Shown one piece after another: positions 34,885 to 45,191 of a stretch of DNA of 64,000 nt. The notes under the pieces were generated by a model that had not been told where the DNA came from, ran no database searches, and was given only the letters and a program-made list of their open reading frames with translations. Within the stretch, counting starts at the first letter, position 1. Each line of letters opens with the position of its first letter. Position numbers and translations under genes: made by a program. The DNA comes from Lutraria lutraria (lineage: Eukaryota > Mollusca > Bivalvia > Venerida > Mactridae): positions 818,501-882,500 of the forward strand of contig OZ026833.1 of assembly GCA_964023205.1 (NCBI GenBank), in the 5' to 3' direction.

Positions 34885-35342
34885 GTTCGACCTTGCTTCC
34901 ACGAGTTCGACTTTATAATTCAGAAGTTCGACATTATAATTCAGAAGTTCGACATTATAATTCAGAAGTTCGACATTATAATTCAGGAGTTCGACCTTGC
35001 TTCCACGAGTTCGACTTTATAATTCAGAAGTTCGACTTTATAATTCAGAAGTTCGACATTAAATTTCAGGAGTTCGACATTATAATTCAGAAGTTCGACA
35101 TTATAATTCAGAAGTTCGACATTAAATTTCAGGAGTTCGACATTATAATTCAGAAGTTCGACATTATAATTCAGGAGTTCGACCTTGCTTCCACGAGTTC
35201 GACATTATAATTCAGAAGTTCGACTTTATAATTCAGAAGTTCGACATTAAATTTCAGGAGTTCGACATTATAATTCAGAAGTTCGACATTATAATTCAGA
35301 AGTTCGACATTAAATTTCAGGAGTTCGACAATGCTTCCGGGA
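34885..35342 (+). repeat. 22-unit minisatellite of 20/21 bp with higher-order pattern
   Basis: Every unit begins GTTCGAC. Eighteen units are 21 bp and four are 20 bp, totalling 458 bp. Four main variants follow GTTCGAC: CTTGCTTCCACGA (A), TTTATAATTCAGAA (B), ATTATAATTCAGAA (C; C' with GGA) and ATTAAATTTCAGGA (D). The order is A B C C C' A B B D C C D C C' A C B D C C D A-like. Units 9-12 (D C C D) recur as units 18-21, indicating block duplication. Because 21 is divisible by three, long open frames appear on both strands; they are artefacts. Confidence 0.95.
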
Positions 35343-38300
35343 GTTCGACTTTGCGCCCAGGATTTCGTGAGTTGAAGTTGGGAGCTCATATAAACCCAAT
35401 AATTCTTATTTTATAAAGTTGAAGTTTAGATATGTTTATAAAGAGATCTTCAGAATTTAATTAGATGTTGTGTCAGACGAATAAAGTGGACGAAAGTCAA
35501 TTTTAATTTCACCCGAGGGCAATAACGTAAGATATTATAGTCTAAAGTCAACAATTTATTCATATTTATTTGTTTAATTATTGTCTATGAGATCAGGTCG
35601 TATCTTGATTCGGATATGATCATAATGATTTTCAGTATGACTGAAGCCCTCTTACGGCGGTTTATAGAAAAATGATTAATCATTTCCTAGATGAGAAATA
35701 TAGGAACATATTTAATCTTCATAGATTTACCTTTGTAACAGCAAAAAAGAATCGAAAGGAAAATGGTCGCGATTCCAAGGTGGTGTCATCATCAAGTTTA
35801 AAGTTTGAAAAAAATAACTGAAAATATCGGATAGGTGGTCCTTGTAATGGTTTGAATATTGAAGTGGCCTCTACGTGAAATTTTACCGGTCGCCACGTGC
35901 ACATGGTGGAAAGGGGCCGCGAATAATGTTCCGTGCATGCTTTATAAATCATCATTTTGACCAATGGCATTCAATCAAAACTTGCCGTGCACACGTTTAT
36001 TTAAATGATTGTGTCGCTGTTAATTTTTGTAATAAATTGTTTGTATCGGCACATTAATATTTGCCTTGAATGCTCATAACTCAGTAACCTCATCGCTGCA
36101 GAACGCTAGACTGGTGGTAACATCGCGATATCATGTTACAATTCACGGTCCGTACACACGTGTTGCACCAAGCATACATAGGCGCCATGTTCTAGCTCAC
36201 GCATGCTGGCTTTGTCTTACTGCATTCTAGTAGTTTGAATCAATGAATTCATATATTTACAGTAAAACTTCATGATGCTTCAGACCAATGGTAAAAAGGG
36301 GACAAACTGTCGGTAAAGACCAGTACTTGCAGATTTCAATTATACAAATTTGGTTTTGAGTTTTCTCCATTCTCCATTTTATGCCCGTTTTTTGACATTA
36401 TCATTGTTATTTACCATTGCTGGACAACCAACTTAGAAAGCCTGTATGCTGTACCAGAACAAACCTTGTCCTCCATGTATATACTAATTCAGAAGTCACA
36501 CCATTATTTGTTTACATGCGAGATAAAATATATAAAAAAATCTTCCAAATTTTAATCGCAATTTAAAGAAATACATCACTTGAATTATTTCAACTCTACT
36601 AGACAAAATTTCTGACCGAGGAGTTCTGAATGTATCTTTGCCCCCAGGCTGGCGGGGAGTCACATTAATTGTTTAATTGTTATTTATGTTTACACATGAT
36701 CTGTTGATGAAGTCTTATGATATTATTTGTATTGATGCCATATATGCCCAGACAACTGGTCCCTGTACGAACATTATTTGCATTATTTATTCTCTTACGA
36801 TGCAATACTTAACTTGTGTCAGACAAGCTTGTCTGAAGAGGAACATGTGTATAGTATCATCTTGTCACATTTCTAGAGTTATAAATTTTCTTTTTGTTTT
36901 GACTGTACCATACATGAGTTTATATGCCATAGGCATCCCTAAGGGGTTTGTGAAAATGATTCCAATTTTCCTTGGCAACATCCTGTAATCTACGAGTTCT
37001 ATACTTAGACTTGTCTATAAGAATTTAGACCTTAACTCACTCACAATTTACGGTGTCCTATCTTGCCATTCTCAATATTGGAATAAACTATTTTAAAGTA
37101 AAATGTAAATAGAACTGATTGGTAATTCCAAAGAGCAAATTTGGTAACGTTATTATTCTCGATCTCTAGAGGCTGTTCAAACCCTGATTTTATTGGTTAT
37201 CTTGTTTGAGTAATGTTTATGCGTAGACGTAAAAAATAACTACATAATTCATTTCTAGATTCTAAGATAATATTGAATCAGTCTAGCGATTGTTACAACA
37301 GTTGGATATGATATAATATTTGATCAAGCGACATTCTATGAATTACAAATGTAATTATATTTACAAATTTGCGTGATGACGTGATGTTAATTAAGCTACG
37401 AATTTTCCCCATTGCTGCTACCTACACGTATTTTAGGATAGTATTTAACGACTAACTAACGATGCAGACTGTATCGTGTAAACACATTCGATATTGACAT
37501 GTTCAGAATTTAACATAATTTAGTCAATAGCTGACAATTACCTTGAAACGGGCTATTAATTTCGTGATGTAATTAATTTTAATGGCATTCAATTATTTCC
37601 ACTAGGTGCTTGGTATGAAGTTATATCTATTAATTTAGATGCTTATTTGACACATGCCATGGTTGTGTTTTGATGCGTTTCTGGGTAACTTTTGAAATCC
37701 ATCAAATTATTCTTTTTTCAACACTTTTTTCGCCTGGCCACATGAGATAAAGTTTACAATCGTCATATTATATTTAGTAAATAGACTCATAAATAAAAAC
37801 ACTGAAGTATTATGTTTGAACATTATGTTGCCTTTTGTTACTATGGCAACCATTTTAAAGTTATAAATTTCATTTTATGCCGAAAAAAAAATGTTTGACG
37901 TAAATTGCAGGATGCTTAGACATGGCTATTCTTTTTCTGCGAGATTTAACAAAATAATTTCAGAGAATTTATTAATATCATTTTTTACAACAAAACAATC
38001 CAAACAGTCAATTATTTTTATACTTAAACTTTTTACAAGTTCGGCGAGTCCAGAACAGTAGAAAACATTAATGAAATATATTGTTTCTAATAAAGCCAAG
38101 TTGACTTTGTGACAAAAACGCATTTCACATTTTGACATTGCATGACAATACAAATGTTTGCTTGTTCGACTTAATAATAATGAGCTTGTCTTTCTGGATG
38201 TAATTGAGGGGCGACAGTGTGTAATTGTAAGCTATAACTGTCATATACATACGACTAGTTAAATTTTATGACAGCCCTCGTTTGTACCAAGTACAAGTTT

Positions 38301-38454
38301 GGGTTAAAAGATCGAGCCAGTGATGAACGGTGTCTGTCTTTACGAAGAAAGTGTTACACAGACGTTTATAATTATTTATATCACCATGAATCAAAGATGT
38401 AGATGTTATGGACCAACTTGTTATTTTGGCTTGTATACTTAGTGTGCACGCATA
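35343..38454. other. Intergenic; one isolated MITE-like terminus
   Basis: TA|CAGTAAAACTTCATGATGC at 36260 looks like a single end of a TA-flanked element, with no matching partner found nearby. A 103-codon open frame at 36677-36988 is rich in Ile, Cys and Leu, with no recognisable motif. No gene is supported. Confidence 0.4.
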
Positions 38455-38633
38455 CAGTCAAACCTGTGAATAAAGGCCGCCCGTTGGAAAGACATAATGT
38501 AATCTTTATTGACAGGTGGCTTTTATTTGGGGTCATTTTGTCCTGAATAATCAATAACTGTTAATTAAAGACTTTTAGTTAAATGACCTTTATAAACAGG
38601 GTGGCCTTTATTCGGAGGTGGCTGCTAGCACAG
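38455..38633. mobile_element. Family A MITE, copy 4 with inverted ends
   Basis: Starts TA|CAGTCAAACCTGTGAATAA and ends with GGGTGGCCTTTATTCGGAGG + TGGCTGCTAGCACAGTG, the reverse complement of the AGCAGCCACCTCCGAATAAAG left block seen in copies 1 and 2. The interior includes GGTGGCTTTTATTTGGGGTC in inverted orientation. This copy best shows that family A is an inverted-repeat element. Confidence 0.65.
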
Positions 38634-40939
38634 TGTCGTATATCTGACATACAAGAGATAAACTTGTTCCTAAGCGAGGAATGCTCTCATTTCGATGCAA
38701 TGAATTCAATTTCTTATTTTTATTTATCTATTAACGACGGGTCGATCAAATAAATACAAAAAAATGAATAAAAGCATGCAATCGATGTATTAAATTGTAT
38801 ACTAATCTTAATTGAAAACATTGTCTTGAAATTGAGAAATGGTGTCGTCGAAAATGAACAAATTCCTAGAGGTCTTTAAATTAGTGCTTGAATTTGGGGA
38901 CAGTATTCCAGTCCGTCCCGTATTAGAGGGTCATTGAAATCTGGCTATAACGTACATTCATTCACCGAGTCCCACCCTAGTGGTTCTGCCTTAATGATAA
39001 TCACATGGTGCTGGCTGTTACTTAAACCATCAAGTATGTCCAAGGCTGCTACGACTACCTTAGGATTCTTCTCTGTCGCATCTTCAGGATCCGCCTTAGC
39101 TTCGGTACATCCAAGAAGTTCACGAAATCGCCCAATTTAACCCGTAGTATCTCTAAATGGTCGTTAGCACTTACATACATCTTTCAACATTCGGTATTTA
39201 TACCATGTTTCACTTTTATGTGTAAGTAGTTTTAAACTAAAGCACTTCTAAAAATGAGTACTCTTAATTGATTCAAACGGAAAATTCTAATAATAGATAA
39301 ACATTATATTCTTTATTGTTTCAATAAAAGCATGGATATTATCAGCATCCTTCCGGATACCGTCTTTTAGTGTTTATGAGATTTAGAAGCACGGGTGGTT
39401 TACTAGCTACATTTTTACTACCGGGAAGAATTTGTAGTAAGAATAGTTATATTTTAATAGGGGTATAATTTTGTATCCTCTTGCAATTAAATGTTATCAT
39501 CAGTTTTATAGCGCAGCGTGACATTTATCCAGTAAAGTTATCGGGTTCCAAATCGGATAAATAATTTACGATTGAATGCGCGATATGTATCGATATTGAT
39601 AGATATTTCTTGTATGTACATAAATATCGTCTTCGCATACCTTGTAGTTTGCGAGTATAATAAATTAATTTTCTGATAAGTGAGTCGATGACAGGAACAC
39701 AGGGCCCTGTCGTTTTGGCCCCTCATTATATTCCATCATACGTCAGTCACGTTGTTGTTATAGTTACGTAATCTACGTTGTTGACAGTTTTATACTACTC
39801 GTCCCTGATTGAGAGAAGTTGTAAAATAATCATATTGTAATACTTATTTACGATTAAGAAGCGATTACATTCAATTGGAATGTTAGCTATAGATATTGCA
39901 GCCAATTATTACTTTACCCAGGTCAAGTAGGGACCTTTCTTAGTCAGCCCCTTTTTTACTCTTACCTACAAACATAAATGCTGGCCCCGAATTTTTGTTC
40001 ACTATATGTAATATTGGAACATCCCTTATTTGAATAAACTCAAGTAATTTGTTTGAAGTGGAAAGCTTTTCAAATAAGAGAGATTTCCGTATTAGTGAGG
40101 TTTCCGGACTGGAGAGGTTTTTCTGTATCACGTCTCTGGTTACGCCATGTATTATTTTTAAAAGAAAATAATTGAATGATCATAAAAGTCATGTATACAA
40201 ACATTCTCTCTTATAAATATTCTTATAGCAACAAAAACACCAGTTTCCAGTTTTATGTTTAAGACGCACATGTATATACACGTATACATAAGTTTCGTTT
40301 CGGTATTTTACACATCTATGTCTCTGTTTTGATAAATTATGAACTATTTTACTTTTAAACATAATTTAATTTACTACATAACGTGTTTGTGAAAGTTAAT
40401 GATAAATGATTAAAACTATACATCATCTCAATATCATTTATAGCTAATATATACATGTATGTACTAAACATAACAATAAATCACAATAACTTTAGAGGAT
40501 TATTGTTTAACAATGCTCAATCAATGAAACATTATAGTTTGATATATCATTTGTGGCTTAACTTTTTACTTTTGTTTTATATAGAAATGTCCGTTATACA
40601 TCTAAGACAGCAGCATGATGCAAGCCCTTTAAGATACGTAATTAGGGATCTCGTGACATTGATTCCAGAAACGTATAATTATCTTCATTTTTAAAGATTC
40701 ACGATGAGGTCTCTTGAAAATGGGAATATGGTCCTTCATGAAAGAGTGATTTAGCCTTATTATGTTAGAGCTACAAGAATTATAAGTTAGTACATGTTGT
40801 AAAGTGTTTTGAGAAACGAACCCAACGATACCTAATACTCCATTTTTTGTCAAAAAATGAAGTTTTACGCTTCCAGAATTAACGTGACGATTTGTCTTCA
40901 ACTTGCTGAAAAAGATCTCATATTGAAAGTGGAAGCTTA
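38634..40939. other. Intergenic; one MITE-like terminus
   Basis: Besides the protein-like fragment at 38945-39136, a probable element end occurs at about 40125 (GGAGAGGTTTTTCTG|TA, i.e. TA|CAGAAAAACCTCTCC on the minus strand). Its other end was not found. The rest is AT-rich with no gene. Confidence 0.35.
38945..39136 (-). pseudogene. Unidentified protein-like open frame or exon remnant
   Basis: I do not recognise the product. On the minus strand a 63-codon frame is open between two stops with no ATG near its start. It reads RFRELLGCTEAKADPEDATE, then KNPKVVVAALDILDGL, then SNSQHHVIIIKAEPLGWDSV and a short end. The composition is balanced and hydrophilic/hydrophobic patterned, unlike the Phe/Ile/Leu-rich random frames elsewhere in this DNA, and GC is locally higher. 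A second frame just upstream (KLGDFVNFLDVPKLRR) overlaps it out of phase. It may be a fragment of a gene, a retroelement ORF or a decayed exon. No clear splice sites border it. Confidence 0.3.
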
Positions 40940-41050
40940 GAGGTAGTTGTTATGTATAATGATAGACGTGAGGTAGTTGTTATGTATAATTTTAGACGTG
41001 AGGTGGTTGTTATGTATAATCTTAGAGGTGAGGTGGTTGCTATGCATAAG
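40940..41050 (+). repeat. Short tandem repeat, about 3.7 copies of a 30-bp unit
   Basis: Units start at 40940, 40970, 41000 and 41030 with GAGGT(A/G)GTTGTTATGTATAA plus about ten further bases. The last copy is truncated and diverged. It contains repeated ATGTATAAT words. Confidence 0.9.
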
Positions 41051-41940
41051 CTGACCCCTAATAATCTTGGTTCCCCTTTCTTTGACGTATTCACATTAAA
41101 TAAGAGTATAAACGCGATCTGTTGAGAAGCAGCCAGATGCGTTATTTAAGACGTCAAAGAACGAAATCATTCAAGACACATGAGATATTGAACGCTTGCC
41201 GAATCTCAATGATAAAATTAGCCCTGTAGTTAAGCGTAAAGGCTGAATATTAAAGTCATTTAAGTTACTGATTAAAGCAAACCGTCTTCCGTACTAATTA
41301 ACTCATCAGAGTTTTTAATCCTTTTTATATTCCTTGGACGATGAACCATGTCATCTTGATGGACGCTGAAATGTTACTTCTGGTAGACTAGGCAGACAAG
41401 ATGACCACATGGCCAGTTCATTGATAATGTTAATATGAAATTCTATTTCAGGGGGTCGTTCTATTTCTAATGAACTTTCTAGCGTCGGCTTCTTTTCATT
41501 TTCAATTTACACTAAGACAGCCTTGGTTTTTAATGAAATTCGTGTTTTCTTGTCACAAACATCATATTTCTGATACATCTTCACGCTCGTTAATTTTGTT
41601 TATCATTGACTTCATGAAATTAGAAAGAAAATTAAACTGATTGTAAACATATTTTAGTATGAAATTGCTTGCAATTTTCTTTCTATATTTTTTCATATCG
41701 TCGCATAAAAACTTCATAGCGTACCCTCCTGTCAAAAATACGAATTTGATAATTGAAAACAAACAGTGGTGACATGACTGTCAGGGTTGGTCTTTGAAGA
41801 TGCTTCATATCTACATTTCTATTTATCCTGATATCGATCATTAAGTTTTGATCTGAATAAAATCAGTGGAAATTGAAATATCTTGAACATTTAAAAGCAA
41901 ATAAATAACACGATACTGATGACAGCTTTTGTTGTTTGCA
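41051..41940. other. Upstream flank of the protocadherin gene, no gene seen
   Basis: AT-rich sequence with no recognised exon. It may hold distal regulatory sites of the downstream gene, but nothing specific can be named. Confidence 0.35.
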
Positions 41941-42452
41941 CTGCGTTTGACGCATTGATCGCTAGTATAAGCGCGCGAGACGTGATTGGACGCTCGCTGT
42001 TTCAGTGGGCGGAGCTAACTCGCCTATACGAATCTACGACGTACGGTTTACATGCACTTGTTTTATATTCATCCGTAAGAGAGTGTACATTAGGATTATA
42101 ATATTTTGAAAAAAAACTTGACGTTTATTATTTCGCTGCTTCTGAATGTGAGAAAATGTCGACAAAATTGTGAAAGTGAATCATAACAGTTGATACTTGG
42201 AATACTTTCTATGATTATTGACTTTTCGATGTCAATTATAATTGTAAAAAACTGTGACTGATTGAGTGTGATAAACTTATATACATCATTTAGGTTTCGT
42301 TTATTTTATTTATTATACCCTACTCTGGTTTAAACAATCACCTGTCAGCGACTTTTAAGGGATTTACTTTCATTTTCAATCGCGAAGGGAAGATATTGTG
42401 TTTTTGGAAATGTATTTAAGCATTTGATACATTGATATAAAAAATAGTCAAA
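41941..42452 (+). promoter_or_regulatory. Putative protocadherin promoter and 5' UTR
   Basis: A locally CpG-containing stretch (GCGCGCGAGACGTG) carries an inverted CCAAT box (ATTGG at 41985-41989) and, 16 bp on, a GC box GTGGGCGGAGC (42005-42015). This is a common spacing for TATA-less promoters, so initiation would lie shortly downstream, perhaps 42030-42090. The 5' UTR seems unspliced. An in-frame TAA at 42438-42440 precedes the ATG. The start site itself is inferred. Confidence 0.5.
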
Positions 42453-45158
42453 ATGGCACGGAGATGTACAAGGGATTCCGAACTCAGTGTAAAAATAACA
42501 AAAAATTGCGGATCTCTTTTAATGTGTTTAGTATTAATTAATAGTTTGTTAACTGGAAGTGCGGAACTTGTATACTCAGTTCAGGAAGAGAGTGGTAATG
42601 CATTTATTGGAAATGTAGCAGACGACAATGATCTCCGGTCAACCATGACGCAAGATGAGTACTCGAACCTAATCTATAGAATATTATCAACCGGAAATAG
42701 CTTTGCTCACTTCTTCAGAGTCGTCAACACAACTGGCGAACTTTACACCACCGAACCAATCGACAGAGATACATTAACTCACTGCTCAAGGTCCCTTGAC
42801 TGCTTGCTAAGTGTTGATATTGCTGTGCAGTCAACCATTGGAGCATTCTTCAGGAAAATCAACGTACAAGTCAATGTCTTAGATCTTAATGACAATAGTC
42901 CAGTTTTTCCTAAAACTAGCGATAAAGTAGTGTTTTTAGAAAATTCAGCTGAAGGGACCTCTCCAGATTCAATTGACGGTGCTGTAGATATAGATGCTGG
43001 TAATAATTCAGTTGTTAATTATTACATTGACACCGCTGATGTTCCATTTGATGTCATTCCAGAAAAATACCCTGATGGTAGCGCAATTGTTAAAATTGTT
43101 GTCACTGGTAAACTTGATAGAGAAAAGAAAGATTTTTATCAAGTTAGAATTGTAGCTGAAGATGGAGGAACCCCGAAAAGAACTGGACATATTGATGTTG
43201 ATATAAGTATAGAAGATGTGAATGATAATTCCCCTAAATTTGATCGTCCATTCTATAATGTTACATTAAATGAAGATACCGCCCCATACACCGTGTTCGA
43301 GACCATTGTTGCTACAGATGACGATGCTGACAAAAACGGTCAAATTGTTTACAGTATTAGTACAACAGGAAATGAAGACATTACTGAGATGTATGCAATA
43401 AATTCCACCACAGGGCAACTTATGGTAATTGGGCAACTAGTCTACATGCCAAACGAACAGACTCGTATTTTTGTAGACGCTTCAGACTTAGGTTTACAGC
43501 CGAGGGTCTCTCAGATCGCTGTATTTGTAACCATCGTAGATTCCAGCAACAATCCTCCCGATATTAATGTGAATATCCTGCAAGGGGACGTGAATGCTAG
43601 AATTTCTGAATATGCAAATATTGGAGCTCCTGTGGCCCACATTGGTGTTGTAGATGACGACACTGGACGTAATGGTAAGGTTGAGTGTATCGGAATTAGT
43701 AATTATTTTGGATTAGAAAGATACGAGGACAAAGAGTATAAAGCTGTTGTGACAAAAACACTGGATAGAGAACTCGTGCAGACACATGAAGTAAAGATTG
43801 TATGTAGTGACAGTGGTTCACCTCCGTTAAACTCCAGTGCGACTTTCATAGTCGTTGTTGGCGACGAAAATGACAACCCACCCAGATTCTCACAGGGCAC
43901 ATATTTCGCTAAAGCGGAAGAAAATAACGAAATTGGTGAAGTGGTGACGACTGTCTTGGCCGAAGATATCGATGCGGGAGAAAATGCCAAGATTGAGTAT
44001 AATATACTTAATTCAGAAGGACATAGTTTCTGGATCGATCCTGTTAAGGGAGAAATTAGAGCCAACTTTAAATTAGATAGAGAAAGTGTCTCACAAATAA
44101 AGTTGATTATAAAGGCAGAGGACAAAGGGAAGCCAAAATTATCAGCAACATCTACCGTCATTCTTACTATAAGTGATCAAAACGATAATTATCCCGTTTT
44201 CTCCCTGCCTAATTACCAGTTCTATGTCTTAGAAGGTGTACCAAACAATACTACCGTTGATCAATTAACAGCCACTGATAAAGACTATAGAGAGAACGGT
44301 ACGGTGTCGTTTTCATTTGAAACATTTCCCACATCGAGCTTCCCCTTTGTGCTTTATTCTGATGGGACTATTAAAATGATACGGACCTTAAACCGGGAAG
44401 AAAATGATAATTATCAATTCAGTGTTGTAGCCTCGGATCACGGATCGCAGCCACTAAGTAGCTCAGTTACTGTGACTATATCCGTGCTTGATGTCAATGA
44501 CAATGCACCAGTGTTTGTCTTCCCTGACGCCGATAATAACACAGCAATTATACCTCTGTCGAGTAAGTTGGAGACTGTTGCTATAATGGTTGTTGCCACA
44601 GACAGCGACGATGCTGCAAATGGTGACGTCTCTTACACACTTCTTGATCACAATACGACCAGCTTGTTTTACATAGAAAACGAAAACGGCGTCGGAAGTA
44701 TTAAACTGACTCGATTCCCAGGTTCATCAGAAAAGATGACGTACAACTTAGTAATAAGGGCCGAGGATAATGGGACCCCTAAACAGTCAACAATCACTGC
44801 ACTGACAGTAATGTTCACAAAAGACAGTGATGATTCGGACAGACAGAATTTTAGAATAGCCATAGCACTGGGATGTGTGACAGTCGTGTTATCCATTGCT
44901 ATTGTACTAACAATATACCTCATTCGACGTCATGATAGACTAAGAAATAAGTCGCAGAATCAGTATATTGACAAAGCTGATATGGAAATAGTGCCAGATG
45001 GGTTTAAGCCCAGGGAAGATTTAGGTAGTGTTTCATCTGACAGTAAAGATAGTTTGAAAAAAGTCAGTTTTTCCACGGGCCATAACTCTAGTATAGAATG
45101 CGACTCATCGAGGGACGTGACCCATACACCATTAGTGAACAGTTTTGATTCTATAAAG
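42453..45158 (+). CDS. Protocadherin, exon 1: signal peptide, seven EC domains, transmembrane segment
   Basis: Type I adhesion receptor. ATG sits in AAAATGG after an in-frame TAA. Residues about 17-37 are a hydrophobic signal peptide (SLLMCLVLINSLLTGSA). Seven cadherin repeats follow, separated by calcium-binding linkers: DLNDNSP (144), DVNDNSP (255), DSSNNPP (363, degenerate), DENDNPP (471), DQNDNYP (575), DVNDNAP (680). EC1 has the protocadherin cysteine pair (CSRSLDC). LDRE-type motifs occur in several repeats (220s, 437-440, 541-544). The transmembrane helix is about 801-824, then RRHDRLRNK. The exon ends on codon 902 at a GT donor (AAG|GTAAGG). Seven ECs in a single exon fits a non-clustered, delta-1-like protocadherin, giving calcium-dependent homophilic adhesion, typically neural. 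EC3 is atypical: it lacks an LDRE and has SSNN in its linker, so calcium binding there is probably reduced. Confidence 0.95.
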
Positions 45159-45191
45159 GTAAGGAATTCCCTTATAATGAAATCACTGTAA
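45159..45191 (+). CDS. Alternative short C-terminus of the protocadherin (donor not used)
   Basis: If the GTAAGG donor at 45159 is skipped, the frame continues for ten residues (VRNSLIMKSL) to a TAA, giving a 912-residue protein with a cytoplasmic tail of about 88 residues instead of about 317. An AATAAA at 45721-45726 could serve such a transcript. Short-tail forms made by exon extension are known in protocadherin families. Its use here is an inference from the sequence. Confidence 0.35.
   Translation, partial: VRNSLIMKSL

Noticed and set aside
34893..35389. Open frames of 105 and 72 codons on both strands suggesting a repeat protein
   Set aside because: They lie wholly in the 21-bp minisatellite. 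The unit length being a multiple of three keeps frames open on both strands, and there is no coding context.
35885..36010. Possible promoter with CACGTG, TATAAA and CCAAT words
   Set aside because: The order and spacing of the words do not fit a promoter on either strand, and no gene follows in either direction.
36677..36988. 103-codon + strand frame
   Set aside because: Hydrophobic, Cys/Ile-rich composition typical of chance frames in AT-rich DNA, with no signal or transmembrane pattern I could defend as a real protein.
43703..44161. Minus-strand open frame of about 150 codons
   Set aside because: It is antisense to the protocadherin ectodomain, whose sense frame has unmistakable cadherin motifs. 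It is a shadow of coding composition.
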